From CAYREV01 sp964423345 (lineage in GTDB: Bacteria > Bacteroidota > Rhodothermia > Balneolales > Balneolaceae): a stretch of DNA of 23,563 nucleotides. The notes below the pieces were generated by a model. It worked only from the letters and a program-made list of their open reading frames with translations. It was not told the origin of the DNA and searched no databases. The stretch's first letter is position 1; every line of letters starts with the position of its first letter. Below are positions 7,107 to 14,409 of this stretch, piece by piece. Both the position numbers and the translations under genes were made by a program. The stretch covers positions 1-23,563 of the forward strand of contig CAYREV010000031.1 in the NCBI GenBank assembly GCA_964423345.1, read 5' to 3'.

Positions 7107-8984
7107 ATGGAATATTTTAAAAAAAGAATCTTAATAGCGGTATGTCTTCTCTTTTCAGTATCAACGATAATTAGTGCGCAGTCACCGGCAGATCAGTTAC
7201 TCGCTCCGGGATCGAGCACGGATCTGCCAGGAGTTATTCCCAATGATAATAAGATTACGGCAGGAACGCTTTCCGGCAATGTGCTTTCCGTTGATCTCGA
7301 GGTGGTTTGGGCAGATTTCCGCATGGAAACCCCGGATAGGCCGGGACTCAGGGTTACGGCCATCGGCGAAGCCGGCAAATCGCCCCAAATACCGGCCCCA
7401 TTGCTCAGGGTGGAGACAGGCACCACCATTCGGGCAAGCATACACAATTCATTGACGGACTCTTCCATCACCGTATTTGGTTTGAGTATGAGGCCTTCTG
7501 AAAAGGCCGACAGCCTCGTTATTTCCCCCGGACAAACCAAGATCACAGAATTTGTAGCGGGAGAGCCGGGCACCTACTTATACTGGATTCAGATTGGGCA
7601 AGGAATGCCTCCCAGGCAGGGGGAAAATGACCAGCTGGCCGGGGCATTAATCATTGATCCCAAAGGGGGTTCGCCCGAAGACCGGATAATGGTAATAAAT
7701 ATTTTCAGTGAAAGGGCCGATACGCTCAAGTATGATGTTCCCTTCTTTGAAACCTTGACTATTAACGGGCTATCCTGGCCATATACTGAACGAATGCGTC
7801 CTTCCGTAGGAGATACCCTGAGATGGAGAGTGATTAACGCATCAAACAGAAATCATCCCATGCACCTTCACGGCTTCTACTATGATATTCTGTCCAAGGG
7901 CAACTGGCTAAAAGATCATCATTATAAGCCGGCTGAGGTTAGAACCGTGGTCACGGAGTTTATGCGAGGCAGAAGTACCATGATGATGCGGTGGATACCC
8001 ACACGTCCCGGTAAATGGCTGTTTCATTGCCATCTTTCATTTCATGTAACGCCGGAGATACGGCTGCCCGGCGCAGCGGAACTGGATCCAAAGCATGTGC
8101 ATATGGCAGGCCTTGTCATCGGTATTGAAGTTTCGCCGGGGCCTACCGATCTGATTTCAAGGGGTAACCCAAGAGCTTTGAAGCTATATGCCAATGAGTA
8201 TAAAACAGATTCGCTTACCCGCTTTGGATTTTCTTTTGATCCGGATTTCAAGCCTGATAGGGTACATCGATCGGCTCCGGGTCCTTTACTGGTAATGAAA
8301 CAGTATCAAAGTACCAATGTTACCGTGGCTAACCGCATGTCCATACCCACCGGGGTGCACTGGCATGGGCTTGAGCTGGATAGCTGGGCAGACGGTGTTC
8401 CAAACTGGAGTGCTTCAGATGGGAAGGTCTCACCCATTATTGAGCCCAACGAGGAGTTTACCTATAAGCTGTCTCATATGAGGCCCGGGACATTTATCTA
8501 TCACACTCATCTGGATGACATTCATCAGCTTACGCGTGGTTTATATGGTGCACTTATAGTCTTGCCGGAAGATCAAATTTACGACTCAGAAACAGATCAC
8601 GTATATATTGTTCAGTGGAGAACTCCCAATCCCAAAGTTTTGTCTGACGTAGAGCTTAATGGCATGACCAACCAACCGGATAGATATGCTAAGACAGGAG
8701 AAATACACCGTCTTCGGGTGATTAACATTGCTCCGGCGGGCGCTATTACGGTCCGTATGATGAAAAATGAAAAATCGTATCCAATCAAGACTCTGGCTAA
8801 AGACGGGGCAGACCTGCCGGCCAGCCAGCAGGTTTATATAGATGAAAGCCCCCGCTTAGGGGTTGGGGAAACGGCGGATTATACTTTTACGGCTGATGAA
8901 TCGGGCACTTATGAACTCATAATTGGATACAGCCCGAAATTCAGCTTGCGGCAAAAGTGGATTATCGCAAAAGCATCCGAATAA
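7107..8984 (+). CDS. Secreted multicopper oxidase with permuted copper-ligand motif order
   Basis: The frame opens at a GTG at 7080, but ATG 7107 starts a classical signal peptide (MEYFKKRILIAVCLLFSVST, cleavage likely near ISA-Q), giving 625 residues. Four cupredoxin-like segments can be read. Segment 1 (about 40-185) resembles an N-terminal laccase domain whose ligands are lost (ITVFGLSM, GTYLYWIQIG). Segment 2 (about 190-340) has HPMHLHG (250-256) and HCHLSFH (307-313), normally found in the last domain; Ile318 sits at the axial position of the type 1 copper. Segment 3 (about 350-490) has HWHG (418-421) and YHTH (465-468), normally found in the first domain. Segment 4 is ligand-free. A full type 1 plus trinuclear set (eight His in pairs, one Cys) is present, so oxidase activity is plausible. 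The substrate is unknown. It stands alone and looks AT-richer than its neighbours. Confidence 0.9.
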   Translation: MEYFKKRILIAVCLLFSVSTIISAQSPADQLLAPGSSTDLPGVIPNDNKITAGTLSGNVLSVDLEVVWADFRMETPDRPGLRVTAIGEAGKSPQIPAPLLRVETGTTIRASIHNSLTDSSITVFGLSMRPSEKADSLVISPGQTKITEFVAGEPGTYLYWIQIGQGMPPRQGENDQLAGALIIDPKGGSPEDRIMVINIFSERADTLKYDVPFFETLTINGLSWPYTERMRPSVGDTLRWRVINASNRNHPMHLHGFYYDILSKGNWLKDHHYKPAEVRTVVTEFMRGRSTMMMRWIPTRPGKWLFHCHLSFHVTPEIRLPGAAELDPKHVHMAGLVIGIEVSPGPTDLISRGNPRALKLYANEYKTDSLTRFGFSFDPDFKPDRVHRSAPGPLLVMKQYQSTNVTVANRMSIPTGVHWHGLELDSWADGVPNWSASDGKVSPIIEPNEEFTYKLSHMRPGTFIYHTHLDDIHQLTRGLYGALIVLPEDQIYDSETDHVYIVQWRTPNPKVLSDVELNGMTNQPDRYAKTGEIHRLRVINIAPAGAITVRMMKNEKSYPIKTLAKDGADLPASQQVYIDESPRLGVGETADYTFTADESGTYELIIGYSPKFSLRQKWIIAKASE

Positions 8985-9208
8985 AATTTAATTAGGATTG
9001 AAAGGATGAGAAGGCCGTCCCGATGTTATTCATCGAGAAATCTTCCTGTGCGTATACATAAAAAAGGTATCCCAAACACCATTTCCCCTCTCTCAAATAA
9101 ATCCTATCTTGTTGTCCGTCACTGCCGGTATCTATAAAGGTTATCGAAGATCATATACAGAGAGGCGGCAGCAATCATTTAGCTACCTAACAGCAATTAA
9201 CGAACAGC

Positions 9209-9592
9209 ATGGATTTACAAATCGAAGGAACCGTAGAACAGATACTGGAAGAACAGTCGGGAGAGGGCAAGAACGGCCCCTGGCGCAAACGGGATTTCAT
9301 CCTTAAAACAGAGGGCAACTATCCCAAAAAGGTCTGCATCACCCAGTGGGGCGACAACATCGACAAGGCCGACGTGCAAAAGGGAGAAAAGATCATTGCG
9401 CATATCGATATACAGAGCCGGGAGTACAAGGGCAACTGGTATACCGACGTGAAGGCGTGGAAAGTTGAACGGCCCGGACAAGGGGATCGGGAACCCACCA
9501 ACATGCCCGGCAAAGGCGGAACCGACGGCAAGAAAACCGGTCCCAGCCCCAGCGAGGAAATTTTCGACGTGGACGACGAGCTGCCTTTTTAA
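9209..9592 (+). CDS. DUF3127 protein, OB-fold-like, with an SSB-like acidic tail
   Basis: The product is 127 residues. MDLQIEGTVEQILEEQSGEG followed by WRKRDFILKTEG, YPKKVCITQWGD and QKGEKIIAHIDIQSREYKGNWYTDVKAWKVE is the DUF3127 pattern, a small beta-rich domain of Bacteroidota-like bacteria thought to be OB-fold-like. A Gly/Pro/Lys-rich linker (about residues 92-114) leads to the C-terminal tip FDVDDELPF. That tip closely resembles the protein-interaction tip of bacterial SSB (MDFDDDIPF in E. coli). Together, domain, disordered linker and acidic-Pro-Phe tip suggest a single-strand nucleic-acid-binding protein that recruits SSB partners. The function is inferred, not established. It is monocistronic, with ATG at 9209. 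Confidence 0.85.
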   Translation: MDLQIEGTVEQILEEQSGEGKNGPWRKRDFILKTEGNYPKKVCITQWGDNIDKADVQKGEKIIAHIDIQSREYKGNWYTDVKAWKVERPGQGDREPTNMPGKGGTDGKKTGPSPSEEIFDVDDELPF

Positions 9593-9610
9593 AGACGGCC
9601 GGGAGCGGTA

Positions 9611-9767
9611 TTACCCTATATCCTCCTTCACCGGTTTAAATGCATTTACAATGGCCTCGGGAACCGGGGATCATGTAGCACCACCCATTCTTCATGACGC
9701 AGCGGCTTAACTTCAAAACCTCAAGTTTGCTCCAAGAGAGTTGGTCCGCAAGTTCCGAAAGAGTTAC
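9611..9767 (-). pseudogene. Frameshifted 3'-end gene debris, family unrecognised
   Basis: Read on the minus strand, three successive frames each give protein-like sequence, in order. VTLSELADQLSWSKLEV runs from 9767; FEVKPLRHEEWVVLHDP spans about 9717-9667; PEAIVNAFKPVKEDIG ends in a TAA at 9611-9613. Joined by two frameshifts they look like the last 50 or so residues of one protein. The start overlaps the stop of the glycosyltransferase gene on the same strand. I do not recognise the family. Either this is a decayed gene end, the indels are assembly errors, or the appearance is chance. Confidence 0.35.
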
Positions 9768-11050
9768 TCCCTCCCGTCCCGGTTGCGGTTTTTAGCCTCT
9801 ATCCACCTCGACATATATTCGGTGCTGGCAAGGGTATGATGTTGCAGCATCCTGCCCATAAAGTTTTGCCTGCGGTGTTCCTCAAGGTTAGCCTGTACTG
9901 CAGCTATTCGATCCGTCAAATTCTTTGCATAGCCTTTGTTTGCAAAACGCTTATTAATAATGTGCATGCCCTGTTCCCCGGCTTTTTCCCATTTTGCCTT
10001 GTCGCTGTACAGCTCCACCGCCCGGTCGGCAAAGTCACCCATATCCCCGGCCAGGTAACCGCACCATTCCATCTCTCCGTTAATGCCTTCGGCTCCTATG
10101 ACGGTGGTCACAGACGGCGTACCGCAGCGCATGGCCTCAAACAGTTTCCCCTTCAGGCCCGCTCCGAATCGCAGCGGAGCCAGGCAGACCCTGGATTTTC
10201 GGGCCACCTCTTCGGCATCATCGGCCCTGCCCTCTAAATAAAAGCCCTCTTCCGGTTTGTGAAGGTCCCGCATCTCCCGGCCGGCATAGGCCCCGTAGAC
10301 ATGCAACTCCGCTTCCGGCAGCTGTTCCCGGATGCGCGGCCATACCTCCCTTTTCAGGCAGTTCACTGCATCCCGGTTCGGATCGTGATTGAAATTGCCG
10401 ATGGTATAGAAGTGTGCTCTTTCTTCAAAGGCCGGCCAGGCATTCCTGACCTTTTCATCGATCTCCTGTTCCATGAAGGGCAGGTAATAAAGCAGTCGGT
10501 CGTCGATGCCGAAGAGCCGTTGAAGCAGTTGCATCTCCGCCTCCGAGATGATCAGCGAGAGGTCGCTCCGGTAGATACTTGCCACCTCACGAAAGGCGGT
10601 CTCTTCTTCCAGCAGCTCCTCTTCGTTGAATGCCCGTCCCTCGTGTACGGCCCTGGATCGGGCTCTTCGCAGGCTGTGCAGGTCTTCCGTATCCAGTATA
10701 CGAAGGGCTTCGGGAACATTTTGGGCCACACGCCATCCAAACTGTTCCTCCGTCACAAAACGGTCGAATAGAACGATAGAAGGCCGTAGTTCATTGACTA
10801 ATATATCAAATGAGGGGCTGTTGACTTCTATGTTCACTTTTCCCACATCCAGCTCCTCCGGTTCGGCCATGTACTCGCTTTCAGCAGCGGTACTGGCCAG
10901 CGTTACCGGCCACCCCTCGGACCGGAAAAGAGCGATCAGCTTTGTTATTCGGCGCCCCGCAGCCGAGGAGTCCGGTTCCGGCCATACCGAACCGATCATT
11001 AAAACGGAGTCGGAAGTTCCCATTGTTTTCACTTCTGGCTGATTGAACAT
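9764..11050 (-). CDS. Glycosyltransferase, GT4-like (GT-B fold)
   Basis: The 428-residue protein begins with a Rossmann-type element (VLMIGSVWPEPDSSAAGRRI, then LIALFRSEGWPVTLAS). A second Rossmann-like half includes FYTIGNFNHDPNRDAVNCL and PEAELHVYGAYAG. The conserved C-terminal donor-binding stretch is APLRFGAGLKGKLFEAMRCG followed by TPSVTTVIGAEGI, where FEAMRCGTPSV is the GT4 signature with the acidic residue of the EX7E-type motif. It probably transfers a nucleotide-sugar donor to a surface polysaccharide or lipid; donor and acceptor cannot be told. There is no signal peptide or membrane segment. The ATG at 11050 is used here, but M10 (MGTSDSVLMIG) is an equally good start. No other polysaccharide genes are adjacent. 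Confidence 0.85.
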   Translation of the reverse strand: MFNQPEVKTMGTSDSVLMIGSVWPEPDSSAAGRRITKLIALFRSEGWPVTLASTAAESEYMAEPEELDVGKVNIEVNSPSFDILVNELRPSIVLFDRFVTEEQFGWRVAQNVPEALRILDTEDLHSLRRARSRAVHEGRAFNEEELLEEETAFREVASIYRSDLSLIISEAEMQLLQRLFGIDDRLLYYLPFMEQEIDEKVRNAWPAFEERAHFYTIGNFNHDPNRDAVNCLKREVWPRIREQLPEAELHVYGAYAGREMRDLHKPEEGFYLEGRADDAEEVARKSRVCLAPLRFGAGLKGKLFEAMRCGTPSVTTVIGAEGINGEMEWCGYLAGDMGDFADRAVELYSDKAKWEKAGEQGMHIINKRFANKGYAKNLTDRIAAVQANLEEHRRQNFMGRMLQHHTLASTEYMSRWIEAKNRNRDGRE

Positions 11051-11090
11051 TATTAGAAGGTCGAACGCAACTTACATGTGTAGAAACATT

Positions 11091-11243
11091 ATGAAAAATT
11101 CAACCATAACAACATTATCCGTTATTATTGTACTGTTTCTGCAAGCTACGAGTGCAACCCAAACCGGGCAGGCCGATAAAAATTTCAAAAAATTGTGGAA
11201 TGGTTATTGTCAAGTTATAAAATCGGCCTCTAAACATAATTAA
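11091..11243 (+). CDS. Possible small secreted peptide, unknown
   Basis: ATG 11091 opens a 50-residue frame with a signal-peptide-like start: MKNSTITTLSVIIVLFLQAT, then SATQ, a TSA-T/Q cleavage-like site. This leaves a mature part of about 27 residues that is basic and has one Cys (NFKKLWNGYCQVIKSASKHN). An in-frame ATG at 11076 is possible but would give a poorer signal. The gene would be divergent from the glycosyltransferase gene. No family is recognised. It may be a real small exported peptide or a chance frame. Confidence 0.35.
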   Translation: MKNSTITTLSVIIVLFLQATSATQTGQADKNFKKLWNGYCQVIKSASKHN

Positions 11244-11378
11244 GGGCGCTTTTACCAAAAAGTAGGCATTCATCAAAAAAAATATTATACTTAAACCGTT
11301 TGGCAATTCAGTTTATTTATAATGAATTGTCTCACATATAATTAGAAGCATAAGAAGTCTAACATTGGAGATTAAAGC

Positions 11379-11591
11379 ATGGCGGATAGAGAAGTAGGAA
11401 CCGTTAAGTGGTTCCACAACGGAAAAGGATACGGATTCATTACTCGCGAAGAGGGGGAAGATATTTTTGTCCACTTCAGCGAGATAGCAATGGAAGGTTA
11501 CAAGAAGCTTGAGGAAGGCCAGAAAGTGGAATTTACTGTTGCCGAAGGTGATAAAGGCCTTCAGGCTCAGGAAGTAATTCCTATCGACTGA
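11379..11591 (+). CDS. Cold-shock protein, CspA family
   Basis: The product is 70 residues, a standard single cold-shock domain. GTVKWFHNGKGYGFITREEG contains RNP1 (KGYGFI, residues 16-21), and DIFVHFSEI contains RNP2 (IFVHF, 29-33). Such proteins bind single-stranded RNA and DNA and act as RNA chaperones. GGAG lies 8 nt before the ATG, one of the few clear Shine-Dalgarno sequences in this window, which fits a highly translated gene. An AT-rich 135-bp leader precedes it and a strong intrinsic terminator follows. It appears monocistronic. Confidence 0.95.
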   Translation: MADREVGTVKWFHNGKGYGFITREEGEDIFVHFSEIAMEGYKKLEEGQKVEFTVAEGDKGLQAQEVIPID

Positions 11592-11607
11592 CAAACGTAT
11601 ATTATAT

Positions 11608-11637
11608 AAGCACCATCCACCCGGATGGTGCTTTTTT
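11608..11637 (+). terminator. Rho-independent terminator of the cold-shock gene
   Basis: AGCACCATCC (11609-11618) and GGATGGTGCT (11623-11632) form a perfect 10-bp stem with loop ACCC, running into six T at 11632-11637. Confidence 0.93.
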
Positions 11638-11687
11638 ATTCCCTGGCTATATTCAAGATGTTATTTTCAATCTAATAAAATGACATC

Positions 11688-11894
11688 ATGGATAATCATA
11701 CCTATAAACTGATCGAGATAACCGGCACATCCAATACCTCGATAGAAGATGCCATTGAACAGGCTGTGAAAAAAGCCTCCCAGTCTATTGATGACCTGCG
11801 CTGGTTTGAGGTGGTGGAGACAAGGGGAACCATCGATGAAAACCAGGTTCAGCAGTGGCAGGTTACCCTGAAGATAGGTTTCACGCTGAAGTAA
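11688..11894 (+). CDS. Dodecin family flavin-binding protein
   Basis: The product is 68 residues, the usual dodecin size. YKLIEITGTSNTSIEDAIEQ followed by AVKKASQSIDDLRWFEVVET matches the beta-alpha-beta-beta dodecin fold. W39 in LRWFEVVETRG corresponds to the conserved tryptophan that stacks on the flavin in the dodecameric shell. RGTIDENQVQQWQVTLKIGF is the last pair of strands. Dodecins store or buffer riboflavin, FMN or FAD (in some lineages CoA). The gene sits behind the cold-shock terminator and is convergent with the hybrid kinase gene, with only 15 bp between stops. Confidence 0.93.
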   Translation: MDNHTYKLIEITGTSNTSIEDAIEQAVKKASQSIDDLRWFEVVETRGTIDENQVQQWQVTLKIGFTLK

Positions 11895-11909
11895 CTTTCA
11901 TCCTGCCTG

Positions 11910-13745
11910 TTACTTTAAGGAAGGTTGCTTTATTATATAATGCTTCAGCTTGTTCTGCAGCTCTTTGGGATTAAAAGGCTTCGTAACAAAGTCATTCATC
12001 CCACTCACATATACTTTATCTTTTACATCCTTTAGGTCTACCGCGGTAAGAGCTATGATAGGCACTTCTCTTTTTCGGGGATCGTCCATTCTCCGGATAG
12101 CTTTACAGGCTTCAAAACCGTCCATAACAGGCATCTGAAGATCCATGAGTACGGCATCAAAAAAGCCATTCTCCCTGACTTTGTCTACGGCTTCCTGCCC
12201 GTTTTTAGCTACCGTGATGTTGGCCTCCCATTTCTGAAGGAAACGTGTCATCACTTTCTGGTTGATGGCGTTATCTTCCACTACCAGGATATGACGATCC
12301 CTCAGGCTATCTCCCGGCTTGGCAGGCTTAATATGATTTCCGTTCCCTTCACTGAACGGCAGTGTAACAGTAAATGTGCTGCCCTTCTCTTTTTTGCTTT
12401 CAACCTTGATGGACCCTCCCTGCATTTCAACCAGTTTCTTGCAGATGGTCAATCCCAAGCCCGTACCGCCGTAATTTTTGGCCGTTTCGGAATCTTCCTG
12501 GGTGAAACTTTCAAAAATATATTGCAGTTTCTCCTCCGCAATACCGATGCCCGTATCTACAACGGTGAATTCCAGATCGAAACGGTCGGAGTTATCTTCC
12601 GATATACCAACAACTAATGTAACACAGCCTGTTTCAGTAAATTTAACGGCATTGCAGACCAGGTTGTCGAGAATCTTTGTCAGGCTTATGGGATCTCCGC
12701 ATAACACTTGGGGAACCTCGTCATCAATCTCCATGACAAGGGAAATATCCCGCTGATCTGCATTGGCTTGATAACTTTCAAATATATCGTTTAAGAGCTG
12801 ACTCAGGTTAAAATCCACCGATTCAAACTCAAAATTACCCGATTCTATCTTGGAATAATCCAGAATATCGTCTATCAGCGAAAGCAGGGTTTTTGCCGAA
12901 AATTCCAGAATTTCCAGCTGTTCTATCTGATCCTCCCGGGGATTGTCTTTAGCCAGCAGGTTGGTCATCCCTATGATGGCGTTCATCGGAGTTCGGATCT
13001 CATGGCTCATGGTGGAAAGAAATTCCGTCTTGGCTCGAGAGCTCTCCTCAACCCTTTCCTTAGCCTGTTCAAGTTCCCTGAAGTTTTCTTCAAGAGCTTC
13101 CTGTTTCTCAAGGAGTTCCTCATTCAGCTGTTGGGTCTGTTTCAACAGGGTGTTGGCCTTGGCTTCGGCTACCTCTTTGGATTCCGAAAACTTGTTAAAT
13201 ATCATCCAGGTCGAAATAAAGGCAGCACTCAGTATGGCTCCCCTTACAATATTAACCTCGTCGGAAGTCAGGAAGACACGCTCAAAAAAGATATAATCCA
13301 GTATGAAATAAGCCCCTACACACAACCCTATACCGATATTTCGCAACTGTAACTCTTCCTTTTTGAAAAGAAGCACCGAAAGTCCACAGGCCGGAACCAG
13401 AAAGATCTGTATAAGCATATCTTTCCCAAATACCGCACTCAATATGATGATACCAACTACCACATAGGAGATAAGCAGGAATTTTGAACTCTTTTCATAA
13501 CCGGACCGTGCCAATAGCGGTATCAATGCAAAAGCTACGGCCACACTTAGAAAAAACCATGTAAGGGATACGGTACCGTTGATATGAAAGGCCAATAAAA
13601 ATAACAGGGAGACCGCTGAAAGGGAAAAAGATACAGAGTTCAACACAAGCAGATCGCTCTTCTTGAACGTATCTGTTCTTCGGGGGGCCAAATCCTGACC
13701 CAGTGTAATTTTTTTTATTCCTGTTAATAAGGCCATGCTAATCAT
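11910..13745 (-). CDS. Membrane-bound hybrid sensor histidine kinase with C-terminal receiver domain
   Basis: The 611-residue protein starts at ATG revcomp(13743-13745); a TTG one codon upstream is less likely. About six hydrophobic helices fill residues 30-185, for example SVSFSLSAVSLLFLLAFHI and FLLISYVVVGIIILSAVF. A coiled coil (about 190-235, QLNEELLEKQEALEENFREL) leads into HisKA, FLSTMSHEIRTPMNAIIGMT, with phospho-acceptor H248. HATPase boxes follow: NLVCNAVKFTE (N-box), DTGIGI, and GGTGLGLTICKKLVEMQGG. The receiver domain starts at HILVVEDNAINQKVM with phospho-acceptor D535 in LMDLQMPVMDG, then IIALTA and the conserved Lys in FVTKPFNP. There is no separate sensor domain, so signals are probably sensed in the membrane or by partners. 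No phosphotransfer or DNA-binding partner is in the window. The PAS protein and SufE genes lie upstream on the same strand. Confidence 0.95.
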   Translation of the reverse strand: MISMALLTGIKKITLGQDLAPRRTDTFKKSDLLVLNSVSFSLSAVSLLFLLAFHINGTVSLTWFFLSVAVAFALIPLLARSGYEKSSKFLLISYVVVGIIILSAVFGKDMLIQIFLVPACGLSVLLFKKEELQLRNIGIGLCVGAYFILDYIFFERVFLTSDEVNIVRGAILSAAFISTWMIFNKFSESKEVAEAKANTLLKQTQQLNEELLEKQEALEENFRELEQAKERVEESSRAKTEFLSTMSHEIRTPMNAIIGMTNLLAKDNPREDQIEQLEILEFSAKTLLSLIDDILDYSKIESGNFEFESVDFNLSQLLNDIFESYQANADQRDISLVMEIDDEVPQVLCGDPISLTKILDNLVCNAVKFTETGCVTLVVGISEDNSDRFDLEFTVVDTGIGIAEEKLQYIFESFTQEDSETAKNYGGTGLGLTICKKLVEMQGGSIKVESKKEKGSTFTVTLPFSEGNGNHIKPAKPGDSLRDRHILVVEDNAINQKVMTRFLQKWEANITVAKNGQEAVDKVRENGFFDAVLMDLQMPVMDGFEACKAIRRMDDPRKREVPIIALTAVDLKDVKDKVYVSGMNDFVTKPFNPKELQNKLKHYIIKQPSLK

Positions 13746-13797
13746 CAATAAATAATACTATCATGCTAATTTAATGATAAAAGCAGGGAAGATGCTC

Positions 13798-13864
13798 ATT
13801 AGAATCTATTAACGGTGGGTGGGGATAGGCCTATTAATAAAGTGGGAGATTAGAATCTATTAAC
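13798..13864. repeat. Phased direct repeats upstream of the hybrid kinase gene
   Basis: ATTAGAATCTATTAAC occurs twice without mismatch, at 13798-13813 and 13849-13864. The core CTATTAA also occurs between them at 13831-13837, so three cores start at 13806, 13831 and 13857, with spacing of 25 and 26 bp. They lie 53-120 bp upstream of the kinase start. The arrangement suggests binding sites for a regulator, possibly the kinase's own response pathway, but no regulator is known. Confidence 0.55.
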
Positions 13865-13899
13865 AGAAGATCATTCCAGCAGGCCTGATCAGATAGATC

Positions 13900-14343
13900 T
13901 CAGGCCTGGGCCTTGCTTTGCTGCATTTTGGTCTTGTAGGCCATCGCATAAATCTTCATCTGCTTGACCATGGATGCCAGCCCGTTGGAACGGGTAGGTG
14001 AGAGGTGCTCTTCCATTCCTATCTTCTTGATAAAGCTGGGTTGGGTTGAAATAATATCATCGGGAGACTGACCCGAGTAAAAACGAACCATAAGGGCAAC
14101 AAGCCCTTTCGTTATGGCTGCATCGCTGTCGGCTTGAAAAATAACTTTCCCGTCTTCCAGCTTTGTATGCAGCCACACCTGCGACTGGCATCCCCGAACG
14201 AGATTGTCTTCGACCTTATATTGTTCATCAAGCGGATCGAGTTCCCGTCCCAGTTTGATGATGTACTTGTAGCGCTCGGTCCAGTCGCCCAGGGCCTTAA
14301 ACTCTCGGATAATCTTTTCCTGTATTTCCTGGATATCGGCCAT
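13900..14343 (-). CDS. sufE: Fe-S cluster assembly sulfur acceptor SufE
   Basis: The product is 147 residues. The hallmark is NLVRGCQSQVWLHTKLEDGK, in which C52 accepts persulfide sulfur from the cysteine desulfurase SufS and passes it to the SufBCD scaffold. The rest fits the family: IIREFKALGDWTERYKYIIK near the N-terminus, SDAAITKGLVALMVRFYSGQ in the middle, and LSPTRSNGLASMVKQMK near the C-terminus. No other suf gene is in the window, so this is a detached sufE. It lies 66 bp downstream of the PAS protein gene on the same strand. Read-through is possible but unproven. Confidence 0.95.
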   Translation of the reverse strand: MADIQEIQEKIIREFKALGDWTERYKYIIKLGRELDPLDEQYKVEDNLVRGCQSQVWLHTKLEDGKVIFQADSDAAITKGLVALMVRFYSGQSPDDIISTQPSFIKKIGMEEHLSPTRSNGLASMVKQMKIYAMAYKTKMQQSKAQA

Positions 14344-14409
14344 AATTACACGGTATCAGTTTATTCCTGCCGTTAAGATAAGAAATATAAGAGACGATCT
14401 GAACCGTTG

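Noticed and set aside
9021..9035. Hairpin CGATG-TTATT-CATCG downstream of the multicopper oxidase gene as a terminator
   Set aside because: Only 5 bp of stem and no T-run follows, so it is too weak to call.
11299..11322. TTGGCA and TATAAT upstream of the cold-shock gene as a sigma-70 promoter
   Set aside because: Only about 12 bp separate the two boxes, far short of the usual 17, and no TAnnTTTG box fits either.
13798..13864. CRISPR-like reading of the repeats before the kinase gene
   Set aside because: Only two full copies of a 16-mer, no cas genes and irregular spacers. Operator sites fit better.
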